NCBI GenBank assembly: GCA_022828595.1
Contig: JAKGHH010000003.1
Span: 10,044,934 to 10,108,933, forward strand
Source: Nelumbo lutea
Lineage: Eukaryota > Streptophyta > Magnoliopsida > Proteales > Nelumbonaceae
Length of the DNA stretch: 64,000 nt
Reading direction: 5' to 3'
This document shows positions 29,306-41,208 of this stretch, piece by piece. Numbering within the stretch: position 1 is the stretch's first letter; each line of letters starts with the position of its first letter. Below the pieces are notes generated by a model. It saw only the letters and a list, made by a program, of their open reading frames with translations. It searched no databases and had not been told where the DNA came from. The position numbers and the translations under genes are program-made.

Positions 29306-29870
29306 TTTTTTTATCAGCAAATTAATTTCATTTATTAATTTGAAACAAAGAACAAGTGTTTTAGCTACTCTGTATTCCGGAATACAATTCAGCCCCAATA
29401 CAATACATCAGCCTTTTGTTTTACTACAGTAGCCTACAATTTTGGACAAAATAAAGTAGATCTATCCCCCCCTGCTTTGCTAGAACATTTGCTAATCCAT
29501 TTGTTGTCCTTCTACCCATCAAAATTTAGAGTTAAAACTCTTTGCAAGAAAATCAATCTCCCTGAATGCAAGTCTGTGTTTCCAGGGTGCTAACTTTATT
29601 TGCTTAGCCCAAGGGCGAGTCTCTTCTACTTCCAAATCCCTTACTTCTAGTTGTATTGCAAGTTTCAAGCCTTGCAACAGAGCCATTATTTCTGCTTGAA
29701 CCAAAACCAATTGGTCCTGAGAACAAAGTCACAACTTCTCCTTGCTCGTTTCTAAAAACTCCCCCTATACCTGTCCTTCCCAGATTGCCAAAAGAGCTGC
29801 CATCAAAGTTCAGCTTCAGCGTATTTGGCTCTGGAGGTTTCCATTCCATCCTTCCCAATTCATGGTGTGA
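29306..29870 (-). mobile_element. LINE 3' end with RNase H-like domain, copy C
   Basis: On the minus strand: MEWKPPEPNTLKLNFDGSS, GIGGVFRNEQGEVVTLFSGP, then in another frame ALLQGLKLAIQLEVRDLEVE and finally NGLANVLAKQGG. The tail ATTAATTTGCTGATAAAAAA ends at about 29306. It is the same family as copy A (4720-5302), with frameshifts, and lies in the probable leader intron of the kinase gene. Confidence 0.82.
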
Positions 29871-30010
29871 ATCTGTTTGTGCAACTAGACATTTTTTATC
29901 AGAAAAATGTCAACTACTTTTCGCCGTTGAATGCTGAAGAATAAAAGCTGCCAAGCCTATGAAATTTTTTCTAGTCCTTACTCAGAGATGAAAACTTCCC
30001 TAAACAGTTG

Positions 30011-30125
30011 TTGCTTGTAAATATAACAAAATAGTATGTAACCATGTCAGCCACTACTCTAATTGTATTTCTGATCTTTCTTAATGAAGTTGTTGCTTCT
30101 TTTGGTCCAAAAAAAAAAAAAAAAC
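30011..30125 (+). mobile_element. Short 5'-truncated retroposon with poly(A)
   Basis: A 115-bp insert ends in a run of about 15 A. The flanks CTTCCCTAAACAGTTG (29995-30010) and CTTCCCTGAACAGTTG (30126-30141) form a 16-bp target duplication with one difference. This is the signature of LINE-driven retroposition. The source element is not identified. Confidence 0.78.
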
Positions 30126-30588
30126 CTTCCCTGAACAGTTGTGACCTTTCGTCCATGAAAATAACGAAAAGGCAAACCTGATGAAATAAACGCCCAAATT
30201 TCAGTATAAAGAGTTATCGTGGAATTATTTCATATGATCTCGCCCACTAAAATGAATTCGTGTGCCACAATGTTCATGTTATCTCTATTTTCGAATTTTA
30301 AGTGATGCACTGATGACCAATGAAGAATGATACAACAACTTATTTATACTTTCCAATGCATTTAAAAACAAGAATATAGCTCAAGTTAAACAAGTGAATA
30401 CCAAAATAAAAAAACAGATACAGAACAAAATTAAAGGAGAAAAAAGAAGCAACTTCTTTTCGTGCGTAGGAGAAATGAAAAGAAAACCCCAAAACGACAA
30501 CAGGAACAACGTCGAAGAACAAATCAAGCATGAAAAGACAAGCGAAAAGGGGGGGTGGGCTATGCAGCAAAAAGTTGCAGAGGCCTAC

Positions 30589-30895
30589 CATGAGCTGTAA
30601 AAATCTCACATTTTCCACCATTAACGGTGAAATTGAAGAATTGAGACATAAATTGCAGACGAGGGAAAACAGCCAAACCCTAACAGTGAAAGAACATTTC
30701 TCCTCTCGGACCTCTCCTCCTCTTCAGTCCTCCCCTTGATGAGATCCCTCTCTCCTCCAGCTCCAGGTTTGACCAGGAGTCCGTACCCGTTTCCCTTCGA
30801 GTGGTTATATTCAGCTTTGGTTCTGAATCTGAACGGGGGGCGGACCCCAAGAAGACTTTGTTAATCCACTTTAGACAACACTTTCCGCGTCCGTA
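30589..30895 (-). other. Probable 5' untranslated first exon of the kinase gene
   Basis: It lies downstream (minus strand) of a TATA box and ends at a donor-like CATG|GTAGGCC (30589/30588). A matching acceptor AAACAG is found at 27955, 25 bases before the kinase ATG. The implied leader intron is about 2.6 kb. Untranslated leader introns are common in plant genes; here it is inferred from splice motifs only. Confidence 0.45.
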
Positions 30896-30920
30896 GACAG
30901 CCTTTGATTTTGACACGCGT

Positions 30921-30929
30921 CTTTTTATA
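30921..30929 (-). promoter_or_regulatory. Candidate TATA box of the kinase gene
   Basis: TATAAAAAG on the minus strand, about 3 kb upstream of the ATG. ACGT-core motifs (TACGTGG at about 31090) lie further upstream. Confidence 0.45.
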
Positions 30930-31479
30930 ATTGGAAGCGTCAGTCACCCAGCTGACTTGCGCTCCCGCCGACATCTTTGTTTTTAGAAAAGTTAATGAAA
31001 ATGAATAAATAATCAGATCTTTATCTTCAAACTTCAAACTGCAATGATTGAGTCACGACGGGTGTCAACGTATTATGACGTGGCACGCCTACGTGGTAGT
31101 AGAACACTCATACTGGGCTTAATGGCTTCCCTTATGAATGGGCCTTCTGTCAAAGTTGTGGCCCATTGTAATTGAAACATCATGCAAAACTTATGCAACA
31201 GGCCCAATAATTCACTTAATTATAGGTATAATTAAATGATTTAAAACCTATATATAAGTGATTTAAAACCAGACCCCATAGGACTTGTTGTCACAAACCC
31301 AAGCCCAATTATTCACTAGGTCTGGACGTCTGGTTTAAGACAAAACATAAATAACTTCTGGTTCAACTATGATACCCGAAATAGATTATACCAGAAAAAA
31401 CTCGTGACTAATCTACCGATATTATAAATGCGGTAATCAATCAGGTGGTATTTATTAAAATAAATTTATAGCGGTTTTA

Positions 31480-34400
31480 ATTTTTTTTCCAGAAAATTAC
31501 TTAATTACTTAAAAACTTTGAATACAAAGTGGTGGGTTCGAAAGACACATAATGTAAACCCGATACTATTTGCCAGGCATCCGAAAGAAGATGTTTCCAT
31601 CGCGATGGAGCAATTGGATCTTTTAACTTCATAAGATTGATGACGGATAGACAATCGCCGAGAATAAGCATATTTCCTCCTCGAATCCGATTAGCCACCT
31701 TCATAACTAATAACATCCCTTTCATCTCCACCATCTCTGCATCCCCTTTGAGCACTAAACATGATTTGGCCATTATGAAACATCCATCGCCATCAACTGC
31801 TAGCCACTGCTCCCCTTCCATCTTTATATGAACCATCAAAAAATATCCTCACGTCCGAATGTTGGCTAATTTGTCTGTCTTCTTCATACTGAACCTGTAA
31901 CCCATCCCCTACATGTGCTTGTAGCTCCACTAACTCCATCCATAATTTTCTTATTTTATCAATTACTCGTTCTGGTACAATCGTAACTCCATTGAACATA
32001 ACATCATTCCTAGCTAGCCAAATCATCCATATTACTAGAGCCTGCGATTGCAACAAAAAATCTGCATCTGCTATTAGACTCACTCGCTGAACACTATTTG
32101 TTAACCATTCAGCAATTGCGTTCTTCCTCACCCCATCCGGCCTCCAACCGATACTACCAAACCAGATAGCCTTTGAGAAACTGCACCACCAAAATAAATG
32201 CTCAAGTGTTTCTTCTTCTTGTGCACAAAAAGCACGCCTCCCGTCAACATGTTGTCCTCACCATCTGTCTTTGGTAAAAATTAACCCTTGCACCAGTATC
32301 CACATAAGTATATTAGCTTGTTCATGTATGCAACTCCCAATCAACAAGTTATAAACTGATTTAACAGTTAACTTTCCATCCCTCTCATAAGTCCAGATCC
32401 ACTCATCTTCTTGTGAGGTATACTTTGGTAATCCAATTCTTGTAATAGCTTGCTGAACGTCGAGAGGGGATATAGAAGAAATAAGTTGCATGTTCCATAG
32501 CCCGCTTTGTGTAAAAAGATCAGCAACATAAGAAACCCCATCATAAATCTCTTCTGTTGGCCTCTGCAGTATAAAACCTTCTAAGTCTGGCAACCAAGGG
32601 TCACCCCATATTTTGATAGTAAGCCCATTCCCCACCCTTTTACAACAATCTCTTTGTAATAGATTACGGGTCCTACAGAGACCTTTCCAAAAAGGTGAGC
32701 TGCTACTCCCCACAGAGACTGTTAGGAAATCAGCGCCTTTAACATATTTCTTTATTAACAGTTTACTCCAGAAGGACTCCTTCTCTGTCATAAGTCTCCA
32801 ACCAACTTTGGCCAATAATGCATTATTGAATAATTTCATCTTCCGAATACCCAATCCCCCACATCTCTTTGGCCTACAAGCTTTCTTCCATAGCAGATCA
32901 GTACCTGGACCTGAATGTCCATTCCAAAAGAAAGATTTCATAGTGGTTTCAATGATAGAACAGGTCTGAGTTGGAAAGGAATGAACTGACATAGTATATG
33001 TAAGCAAAGCTGACAGCACACTGTTAATCAACATTGTTCTCCCCATCTGTGATAAACAATTTGCCCTCCAGCCAGTCAGTCTTTGTCTTTACCCTATCCA
33101 CAACTTCTTGGTAGCTTTCAGACCTTCGATGTCCAATACAAAGAGGCATCCCCAAGTATCTTGCCCGTCGACCTAGTCTCACCACACCTAAACTTCTAGC
33201 AATTAACCTCCCTTGTCGTTTCGGTAAATTCTTACTAAATAAAATACCAGACTTTCCATAATTAACCTCCTGTCCAGAACATCTCCCAAACTTGGCGAAA
33301 ATGTTAACCACCTCATTCATCTCTAATAGAGAAGCACGTCCAAATAAAAGATCATCCGCAAATAAAAGGTGAGATACCACCGGGCATCGTCTACCAATTC
33401 TCACTCCATGCAACGTTTCCCTTGCAATAGCTTTGCCTATCACCAAGGAGAGCACATTCATCCTCAATATAAAGAGAAACGGGGATAATGAATCACCTTG
33501 ACGGAGACCTCTTGTTGGTTCAAAACTATTGGACTCCACCCATTAACAAGGACAACAAATCTTGTAGTGGAGATACACGTTCGAATTAATTGAATCCAAT
33601 TAGATGAAAACCCCAAACCCTCCATAACTTCATACAAAAATCTCCATTCCATTTTACCATAAACCTTAGCCATGTCCACCTTAAGTGCAAAAACTCCATG
33701 TTTGCCTCTCTTCTTTCTCATATAATGAACAACCTCGTGGCCAATGATGACATTATCAGTTATTTGTCGCCCGGGAACAAATGCAGCTTGCCAAGGAGAA
33801 ATAATTTTATGTAACACCACTCTTAGCCTATTTGCAAGGAGTTTTAAAAACATTTTATAAATTATATTACAGACTAAGGCCGAAAGTGATGCACTGAATC
33901 CGGAAATTTTACCTTTGGAATCAAAACTATATTAGTAAGGTTAATTTCCGGATATAAATTTTCACCATTAAAAAGAGATTGGACCAAGGCAACTATATCA
34001 AACCCAATAATGTGCCAAGTTTTACGGAAAAAAAAAAATAGCTGAGATATCATCAAGGCAAGGAGCTTTAAGAGGACCCAATTGGAAGACTACATCTCCA
34101 ACCTCCTCGTACGTGGGGACTCTACATAGCTCCTCGTTTTCTTCTAGTGTAATGTGTGGGTGTAACAACTCCTTGATTGCAGATGATATGACCGGGTTGG
34201 TAGAAGTAAAGATGTCTGAGAAGTACGTCACAAAAGTATCTCTGATTTCTTCCTCATTATCAATCCAACTGCCATCTTCCTTCTTCAATCCATCAATTGC
34301 CAACCTCCTTCTATTAATAATAGTACACAATTGAAAATACTTCGTGTTTCGATCACCTAATCGCAACCAATTTTCTCTTGACCGTTGTCGCCAAAAGATC

Positions 34401-35085
34401 TCCTCGCGCTCTAGTAATTCATCCATCTGTCTTGCCAATTCCTTCTCTCTTTGTAACACTTCAACAGTAGGATATCTCGACTGGAGCGTCTCCAGTTCCC
34501 TTTGTTTTTCCTCTATTTGACGAAAGACATTACCAAAGACTTGTCGATTCCACTTACTAAGAGCTAATCTCATTCTTTTGATTTTATAACATAAGTGGCC
34601 ACCCTCCGAAACATTGGACCCATTTGTATTCCTTTGCCGATTACCCCATACAACTCCTTCAAATTGTTCATGTCTAGTCCACATCATCTCAAACTTAAAT
34701 CTCTTCCTGCACACCCCCTTGTCACCAACTAAATTCAACAAAAGAGGACGATGGTCTGAACAAGTTGCAGTGAGATGTAGTACTGTGGCACGGGAAAACA
34801 TCATCCCTGTTTGCTAACATTCTATCTAATCTCTCCCTTACATTAGCCAATCCTACTCTTTTATTGGTCCAAGTACACCTATTCCCAGAAAACCCCATAT
34901 CTGTCAAACTACAATTATCCATAACCCTTTGAAATTCACTTCTACTTGAAGAGCTGCTACTTCTTGTACTATGGCATTAAAGTCACCACAGCATAGCCAT
35001 GGTCCATTATGATGTTCAGACTTTTCGCAAATTCTGTGTATCAAAGCAGTCTCCCATCTTGCCCTCTGACGGTTTAAGAAGTCCT
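31480..35085 (-). mobile_element. L1-type LINE, 5'-truncated, frameshifted
   Basis: Minus-strand fragments in order: endonuclease end (PWLCCGDFNAIV near 34990, then DMGFSGNRCTWTNKR and RERLDRMLAN), spacer (34804-34022), reverse transcriptase (AAFVPGRQITDNVIIGHE, KVDMAKVYGKMEWRF, RGLRQGDSLSPFLF, LLFADDLLFG), RT thumb (GRTMLINSVLSALLTYTMS, KKACRPKRCGGLGIRKMKLF) and RNase H-like domain (IFFDGSYKDGRGAVASS, ILGDCLSVINLM). The 3' end is an A-run at about 31481-31488. Several frameshifts, notably near 33850, 33500 and 32260, make it inactive, but every ORF2 domain can still be followed. Confidence 0.93.
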
Positions 35086-35756
35086 AGGCTCTAACAATAG
35101 TATCCGCCTTGGACAAATTGAGCTACTATATCAAATTGAGTTCCTTGGCCTAATTTTCAACTTTGAGCTAGGGTGCAGTGGTGGATCCAATGTATTGGGC
35201 CTGAACTTTCAGGCAGGTGCATTCAAATTTTAACAAATTTTCAACCCGAGAGCCCAACCAAGTATGCCCCCTAACTTTGAGATTATCTTAATGGGTAGGA
35301 CCCATCAAAAGATGAATCCTAATTATCATGTCTCAAATATATGGCAAATAGGAAGTGATGAGTACAGGTCCAATCTTCATAATTGTTTTTATTGCGGGTT
35401 CAAACTAAAAACAAGTAAAAACGATATGGCTGGAAAATAGATTGTTCCTCAAAAAAATACAAAAAAAAAATATGTTCTTTAATTTCTGATTTCAAAATTT
35501 AGAAAGTTTGGAAATAAAAACAGAGTTCTTTTTGTTATTGTAGTAATTCCAAAAAAGTAAATGAAAACAAAAACATTCATGATGTAAAACACCCCTTAAT
35601 TATACTTAAAATAAAGTAAAATAAATGATTTATTTAAAATGATATTCCTAACATTTTGTTTAACTTATTACTATGATGATCAACTTTGGTAGTCAATTTT
35701 CAACAGCCTCAGCAGTCAACAACGCTCTCCTTGAATGACACGCTAGCTCACACTAT
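35086..35756. other. Spacer without recognised genes
   Basis: AT-rich sequence beyond the truncated LINE end; no domains seen. Confidence 0.4.
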
Positions 35757-35765
35757 AATTTATCC

Positions 35766-35907
35766 GAGACAGGATCAATTACCCACAGACCACAGCCGAT
35801 CCCATCCGTGCATTGGGAGTATCTCCCCATGACAAGCACGGGTGATGTCCCCAGTGCATGGAGGGGATGGCTGTGGGCACGCTCTGTGGGCAGCTGATCC
35901 CATCACA
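35766..35907. mobile_element. Fold-back MULE-like MITE, 142 bp
   Basis: Flanked by a perfect 9-bp duplication AATTTATCC (35757-35765, 35908-35916). ACCCACAG, CCACAGCCGATCCC and CCGTGCATTGGG on the left pair with CAGTGCATGG, GGGGATGGCTGTGG and CTGTGGGCAGCTGATCC on the right. Confidence 0.78.
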
Positions 35908-36170
35908 ATTTATCCAGCATTGATATTATTAAAAGGAATCTTTATGAGTTTGAGAAAGGCCCCTGTTAACAATGCAGCCAAAGTTTTCCTATTGTCGAGC
36001 CATTCAGCTATCCATCTGCCTATTAGCTTTTTGGGTTTTGGTTGCATGATTTGAAAAATGAAAATTGTTTAAATAGGGTTCCAGCTTACATCAGTTTTTT
36101 TTTTTTATTGAATGATTTGGATTATAATCTAAACCCAATTTCAATTGGATGGAACATGTTTTGTGATTAA

Positions 36171-36288
36171 GGCTATATTTGGTTTGAGGGAAAAGGTAGG
36201 GAAAGACAATAAAATCTATACAGGATTTGTAATGGTTTCCTATATTTTCCTTCTTTTTCAAACTTTTTCCTTCAAACCAAATATAGCC
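36171..36288. mobile_element. Tourist-like MITE, 118 bp
   Basis: Flanked by TAA on both sides. The ends GGCTATATTTGGTTTGAGGG and CCTTCAAACCAAATATAGCC are near-perfect inverted repeats. Similar in form to the copy at 15167-15246. Confidence 0.82.
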
Positions 36289-36469
36289 TAAATAATTGGA
36301 TTTTTAGAGGAAAAAAAAGTCTAAGAACCATTGAAACAAAAAGAAAAAAAACTATTTCAAGGAGACCCCTTATCCCAATATCTTTTCATAATTGAAATGC
36401 ACGTCTCATTTTCTCTCTTAAATCAATAAGAACAATTTTGAAGCTTTGAAAAGTGTAAAACTTGCAGCA

Positions 36470-37110
36470 GGAGGAGCAAAGGTAACCAGAATTCATTAAA
36501 GAAAGAACAAGTACATGCCAAGATGTATAAAAGAAAAGGGGAGGATCCCAGAGAGATTATAGAAAAACACCCCACACTTGGCTAAGCCATCTGCTATATG
36601 GTTTTGTTCCCTTGGAATCCAAATTAAAGTTGAGTTTGGAATTCGTGTAAATCAAAAATAGTTTAAAAGTTTACACCAGTTCCACTTTTTTCGCATTTGG
36701 AAGGAGATTGTAATTATGATCAACATAAATACTACATATCATGTAAAACTTTACACTCTTCACCCATCACATTTTTAAAAAATCAAAGGTCCCTGGCCTC
36801 TACCAAATAGTGGCTCAGTCTCCAAGGGCCCCCCTCCCTGTTTCTTAGCCAATTTATGGCATTTGATGAATACCTGCAACGGTTATGTTCTGAATTCCCG
36901 GATTTTTTACTATTCCGATTCCAGTGACAGCACCCATCACCTCAGCCTTTGTGGAGTCAGCCAATCCAATTGGACCAGCATATGTTGCTTCTTTCATACC
37001 TTACTATGCTTCCAATGCCAGCTAAACCAGGACTACCTAGAGAATTTCCCATCAAAGTTTAGAGTCTCTTTCCATCACCGAGAACAATTAGTCGTCTCGG
37101 GATTGTTTGA
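36470..37110 (-). mobile_element. LINE RNase H-like fragment, copy D
   Basis: The minus strand reads LNFDGKFSR near 37060, then a frame with GIGSIVRYERSN and ADSTKAEVMGAVTG, and after a gap LIWIPREQNHIADGLAKCGV near 36600. The order and motifs are those of the L1-type RNase H domain. It is decayed by frameshifts. Confidence 0.7.
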
Positions 37111-37399
37111 TGAGGGTGCGGAAGAAAGAGAAAGGAGTGAACCTCTCTCTTTTGAGATCATTAATTGAGATTACTTCGAACAAATCTGAATTGACTGTCC
37201 ACAGATCATAGAGGTAAGTTACATCAGAAATTAATTCTCCAAGGGCCTAAATTTATTTTCAAAGAGGCGTTTTGTTTCTTTCATCCCAAAATCCCCACAT
37301 CACTACCTGTCACTCACCTTTATTTGCAGATAACTGTCGAGTTCTATGTGAAAGCTTCACCAAACTCCATAGTAATCAGTAGTCAAATCAGTGCCGAAA

Positions 37400-37897
37400 A
37401 GATTTGAGAGACTACACAGCAGAAAAAAATGCTAAGTAGAGCTCTGTCTATGAAGATAATGGGCATACGATCAAAATACTTGGGGGCTTGGATCGAAGAG
37501 GAGAGAAGTAAGACCCACCTCTATAAGGAGCTGACTTCTAAAGTGGAAGGCAAATTGGCAAATTGAAAGCCTTCTCTCGGGCAGGGAGAACTACTACGCT
37601 ACAATCAGTGGCACAGAGCATTCCCACCTATCTAATGATGACATATATGTTTCCATTGGAGATGATGCAAAGAAATTTATGTGGAAAGGAGACAAAGATT
37701 AAGAACAAGCTAACAATATCTCTTGGAGAAAAAATTGTAGACCAAAGAATAAAGGAGGGTTGGGATTGAGGTTGGCAGAGCCAATGAACACAGTTTTTTT
37801 CTCAAATCAAATATGGAGACTTTTAGAAAGGGAGAGAGGAGATGTGGATAAATCAAATACGAGAAAAGTATCTACAAGGGAAAAGTTTCTTTGAATG
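37400..37897 (+). mobile_element. LINE reverse transcriptase C-terminal fragment
   Basis: Plus-strand frames read LSMKIMGIRSKYLGAWIEEE, LYKELTSKVEGKLANWKAFS (a TGA replaces the Trp), GRTTTLQSVAQSIPTYLMM, then KNKGGLGLRLAEPMN-like sequence and SNQIWRLLERE. This is the thumb region of a LINE RT. It is broken at 37897 by insertion of the Tat element. Confidence 0.82.
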
Positions 37898-38901
37898 TGA
37901 TGAAGGAAGATTTCGCCCGACCTCATAGTTATGCAACACGTGGCAAAAGCAACAGCTAAGCACAAAAAACGCCTAAGGCGCGAGCACCAAGGGGAGAAAC
38001 CGGCTGATCGAACTCCCCTACCAGCGGTCCGAACTCCCTACTAGGAGCCCAAATTCACCCTTCGGCCCCAAACCAGACAGTAATCCGAACTGGCCTGCAT
38101 GTAACAGTTTGGGACATACCTCGCCGAACTGGCCTGCCTTGTAACAGTTCGGAACAGGCCTCACCGAACTGGCCTGCCTTGTAACAGTTCAGAACATACC
38201 TCACCGAACTGGCCTGCCTTGTAACAGTTCGGAACATACCTCGCCGAACTGGCCTGCCTTGTAACAGTTCAAAACATACCTCTCCGAACTGGCGTGCCTT
38301 ACAACAGTTCGAGACACACCTCGCCGAACTGGCCTGCCCTATAGCAATACAAGATATACCTCTGAACCCAAGACTTTGCCTTGCTCACCACTCCACCACA
38401 TCGCCCTCAGGACACCAAAACCAAACAAACCGTACTATGCCTGACACCGAGGAAGTCCGTACCCAAGGGCGGCGCACCTGAATGACTTGGGATCTGACGC
38501 TTGACGGCCGCACTCCAAACGGCCACCTGCCACCGCCTCCTGACACTGCCATCTCCAGTTAGAGAGACGGTTCCGACAAAAGGCAGTGACGGTTTTGTCC
38601 CAGTAGAAAGGATGACACCCGAACTGACAGATGCAAGGGTAATCATTCCCGACCTGACAAGAACTTCGGAGTGAGTGCGCGAAGTGATTATAAAAAGCCC
38701 CCTTGCCCCAACAACAAGGTATATGAACTTTGCGCCATCTGTTCTATACTTTGCCTTTGAGAGAATACTAACTTGAGCTTCGGAGTTATCTCACCGGGTT
38801 CCCCCTAGAGTTCCCTCATCTTTCCCGTTTCAGGCTCCCCGTCGCTCCAGCTCAGAGGCAAAATCGTTGACAGTTAAGACCAGCCGGATTGCGCTCCATC
38901 A
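37898..38901 (+). mobile_element. Tat element 5' LTR, 1004 bp
   Basis: It starts TGATGAAGGAAGATTT and ends CTCCATCA. TATAAAAAG at 38689-38697 is the likely promoter. The 3' LTR start at 47737 shares the first 310 or so bases with few differences. Confidence 0.9.
38086..38362 (+). repeat. 40-bp tandem repeat in Tat LTR, about 7 copies
   Basis: The unit starts CCGAACTGGCCTGCCTTGTA and continues ACAGTTCGGAACATACCTCG. Copies differ at several sites. The 3' LTR holds a few more diverged units before it is cut. Confidence 0.92.
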
Positions 38902-38903
38902 AT

Positions 38904-38922
38904 TGGCGCCATCTGTGGGAAC
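38904..38922 (+). other. Primer-binding site of the Tat element
   Basis: TGGCGCCATCTGTGGGAAC lies two bases after the LTR end. TGGCGCC is complementary to a tRNA 3' end GGCGCCA. The exact tRNA cannot be assigned by eye. Confidence 0.75.
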
Positions 38923-38983
38923 ACTTCTAAAAGCCTCCCTCTAAATCTCTCTTACCTACCCTTCTTTCAAAAACTCCAACACC

Positions 38984-40217
38984 CATGGCCTCCTCCAACA
39001 GTGTTGGACGTGCAACAGAAACGGCCACCACCGGAGAACAACTCCACGTCCCACAGAGTGCATTGGGCAGTTCACCATCCCTCTTTCAGTGGATGGGATC
39101 CCTAGTTTGAATGTGCCACAAGCAGTGGCGCCCCTGAACCCTCCTTCGTTGAACATCCTTCTTCCACTCCCCATTGAAATGAACTTCGTTGAACCAATTG
39201 TTGTCCCACTGACAACCCGCCAGAACCAGCTGGACGATCTAATACAATGCATGCGAGCAATGCAAGCCCAAATGCAGCAATTCCAGCAGCACCAACTCCA
39301 ACAACACCAGGTACTGCATCACCTCTCCCAACACCATTATTAGCAACAGTTCCCTCAGCTACCCTTAAACCAGTCACTGCTCCCCCCCCCCCGGCACCCT
39401 ATTTCGAAGCCGGTCAAAGCCTCCCCTCAAGGTGGACGACCTCACCAAGGAGAAGCTTCCCGACCCCAAAACCCCCCTAATAGTCAGGCCTCATCCCCAT
39501 GCCGAAAGCAAAGAAAGATCACCCCCCGCCTCGTAGCTCGCGGGTGGGTCAGGAACCTCGCCCACAAAGTTACCTCGGCGCTCCAAGCCCGAGTTCCCAC
39601 TCACGGAGAACCGGTTCAGTGCCCTAGCAGCAGGCCAGTAGTCCGGGCCCATCAAGTTCGGCAATATGGAGGCCAGCAGCGCCAGCACCAGGCCCGCTCA
39701 AAGAAGGCGCCGAAGAAGTCGCCGAACTGCTACCCGTGTCCTACCTGAGCTCAGAGGCAAGGAAGAGATGAGCTCGGACGAGGTAAAAACCGTCCCTATT
39801 CTCTCAGTTCCTTCCCCCATTTCATCAGAACTTCTGGCAGTCCCCTTGCCTCGAGACTTCAAACTTCCATCTCTGGACAAGTACGATGGGTCCTTTGACC
39901 CCAACGACCACGTCGACGCATTCCAATCACAAATGCACATTGCTAGGGCCAGCGAGTCATGCATGTGTGTGGCCTTCACCACCACCTTCAGAGGGGTGGT
40001 CCGCACCTGGTACCGGAACCTAGCTTCCGGATCAATAAGATGCTGGGCCCAGTTCGTGCAGATCTTCACCGCACACTTTGTTACCAGCAAGAGGTGCCCC
40101 AGAACCGAGGAAAGTATCTTCGAGGTAATCCAAAGAGAGGGAGAACCAATTCGGAGCTACATCAAGCGGTTCAATGAAGCATGCTTGCAGATCCCTTGGT
40201 TAGATCCCGCGGTATAG
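38984..40217 (+). pseudogene. Tat gag, interrupted
   Basis: It starts at an ATG at 38984 (MASSNSVGRATETATTGEQL), shifts frame near 39070, has a Gln-rich stretch around 39260-39330, and resumes at 39666. The capsid core reads FKLPSLDKYDGSFDPNDHVD, then FTTTFRGVVRTWYRNL and GEPIRSYIKRFNEACLQIPW, and ends at a stop at 40215-40217. The remaining gag (to about 40600) is only fragments. Confidence 0.8.
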
Positions 40218-40682
40218 CTCGCTGCGGCCAAAAGAGGGGTGACGCACAAAGAATTCAATGGCACATGGTGACCAGCTAGCCAGCAATCGTAGTCGACTTC
40301 CTCAAGCTTGCGGACATGTTTATGAGAACAGAGGAAGAGATCAACCAGAGAACCAAAGGCGGAGTTGAAAAAAGAAAAAGAGAAGGCGAGCCCTCTAACC
40401 CCGGCGACAGAAGAAGCCAGACCCAAGAGGTGAAGCCAAACCAGCCGTCTTGAGCTCCCTTAGCAGTTCGGATGGATTACACGCCGTTGAACACAAGGCG
40501 GACCGAGATCTTGATGACGATCAAGGATGCCCCCTACGTAAAGTGGCCACCTCACCTAAAGAGCAACCCAAACGAAAGGAAAAAAAAATCTATATTGTAG
40601 TTTTCATAAAGATCACGGTCATAGTATCGAGCAATGTAATAATCTCCGCAACGAGATAGAGGGACTCATCCGTCGTGGGTAC

Positions 40683-41111
40683 TTGAGAAATTTTGTACAT
40701 TATGACAATAGTAATAAAGCAGGTCGGCAAGGGGAACACGGGAAGGATGTCCCCGAGTTGAGCAGTAGACCGACCGAAACCTTGCAGCGACCTCCCCCAG
40801 AAGAGAGGCCAGTCTGGGGAACCATCCACGTGATAGTGGGCGGTTCGGTGGTGGCAGGATGCACCTCGGCAGCAGCACAGACGTCAATTCGCGAAGCAGC
40901 CCGAGAGGAGCAGAACCCTCCCAACAGGCTGAAAACAGAAGAACCAATCTTTTTTACAGAAGACAACGTGCGAGGTGTTCACTACCCCCATGACGACGCG
41001 CTCGTCATAAAGCTAAGGATAAGCGACTTCGAAGTCCAGCACGTACTTGTGGACTCAGGCAATTCGGCGGACATCCTATTCAGATCGGTGTTCAACCAAT
41101 TACAGTTGTAG
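40683..41111 (+). pseudogene. Tat aspartic protease
   Basis: The active-site motif reads VLVDSGNSADILF, matching the LVDTGSSADIL form of retroelement proteases. It follows the conserved context HYPHDDALVIKLRISDFEV. A stop at 41109-41111 breaks the link to reverse transcriptase. The normal role would be cleavage of the Gag-Pol polyprotein. Confidence 0.82.
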
Positions 41112-41208
41112 AAAAATGAGTTGAAACCCGCGCACACTCCTCTGGTGGGCTTCAGCGGAGAGGAAGTCAGGCCCCTGGGAAAATAACAGTACCTGCGGAA
41201 ATCGGCAC

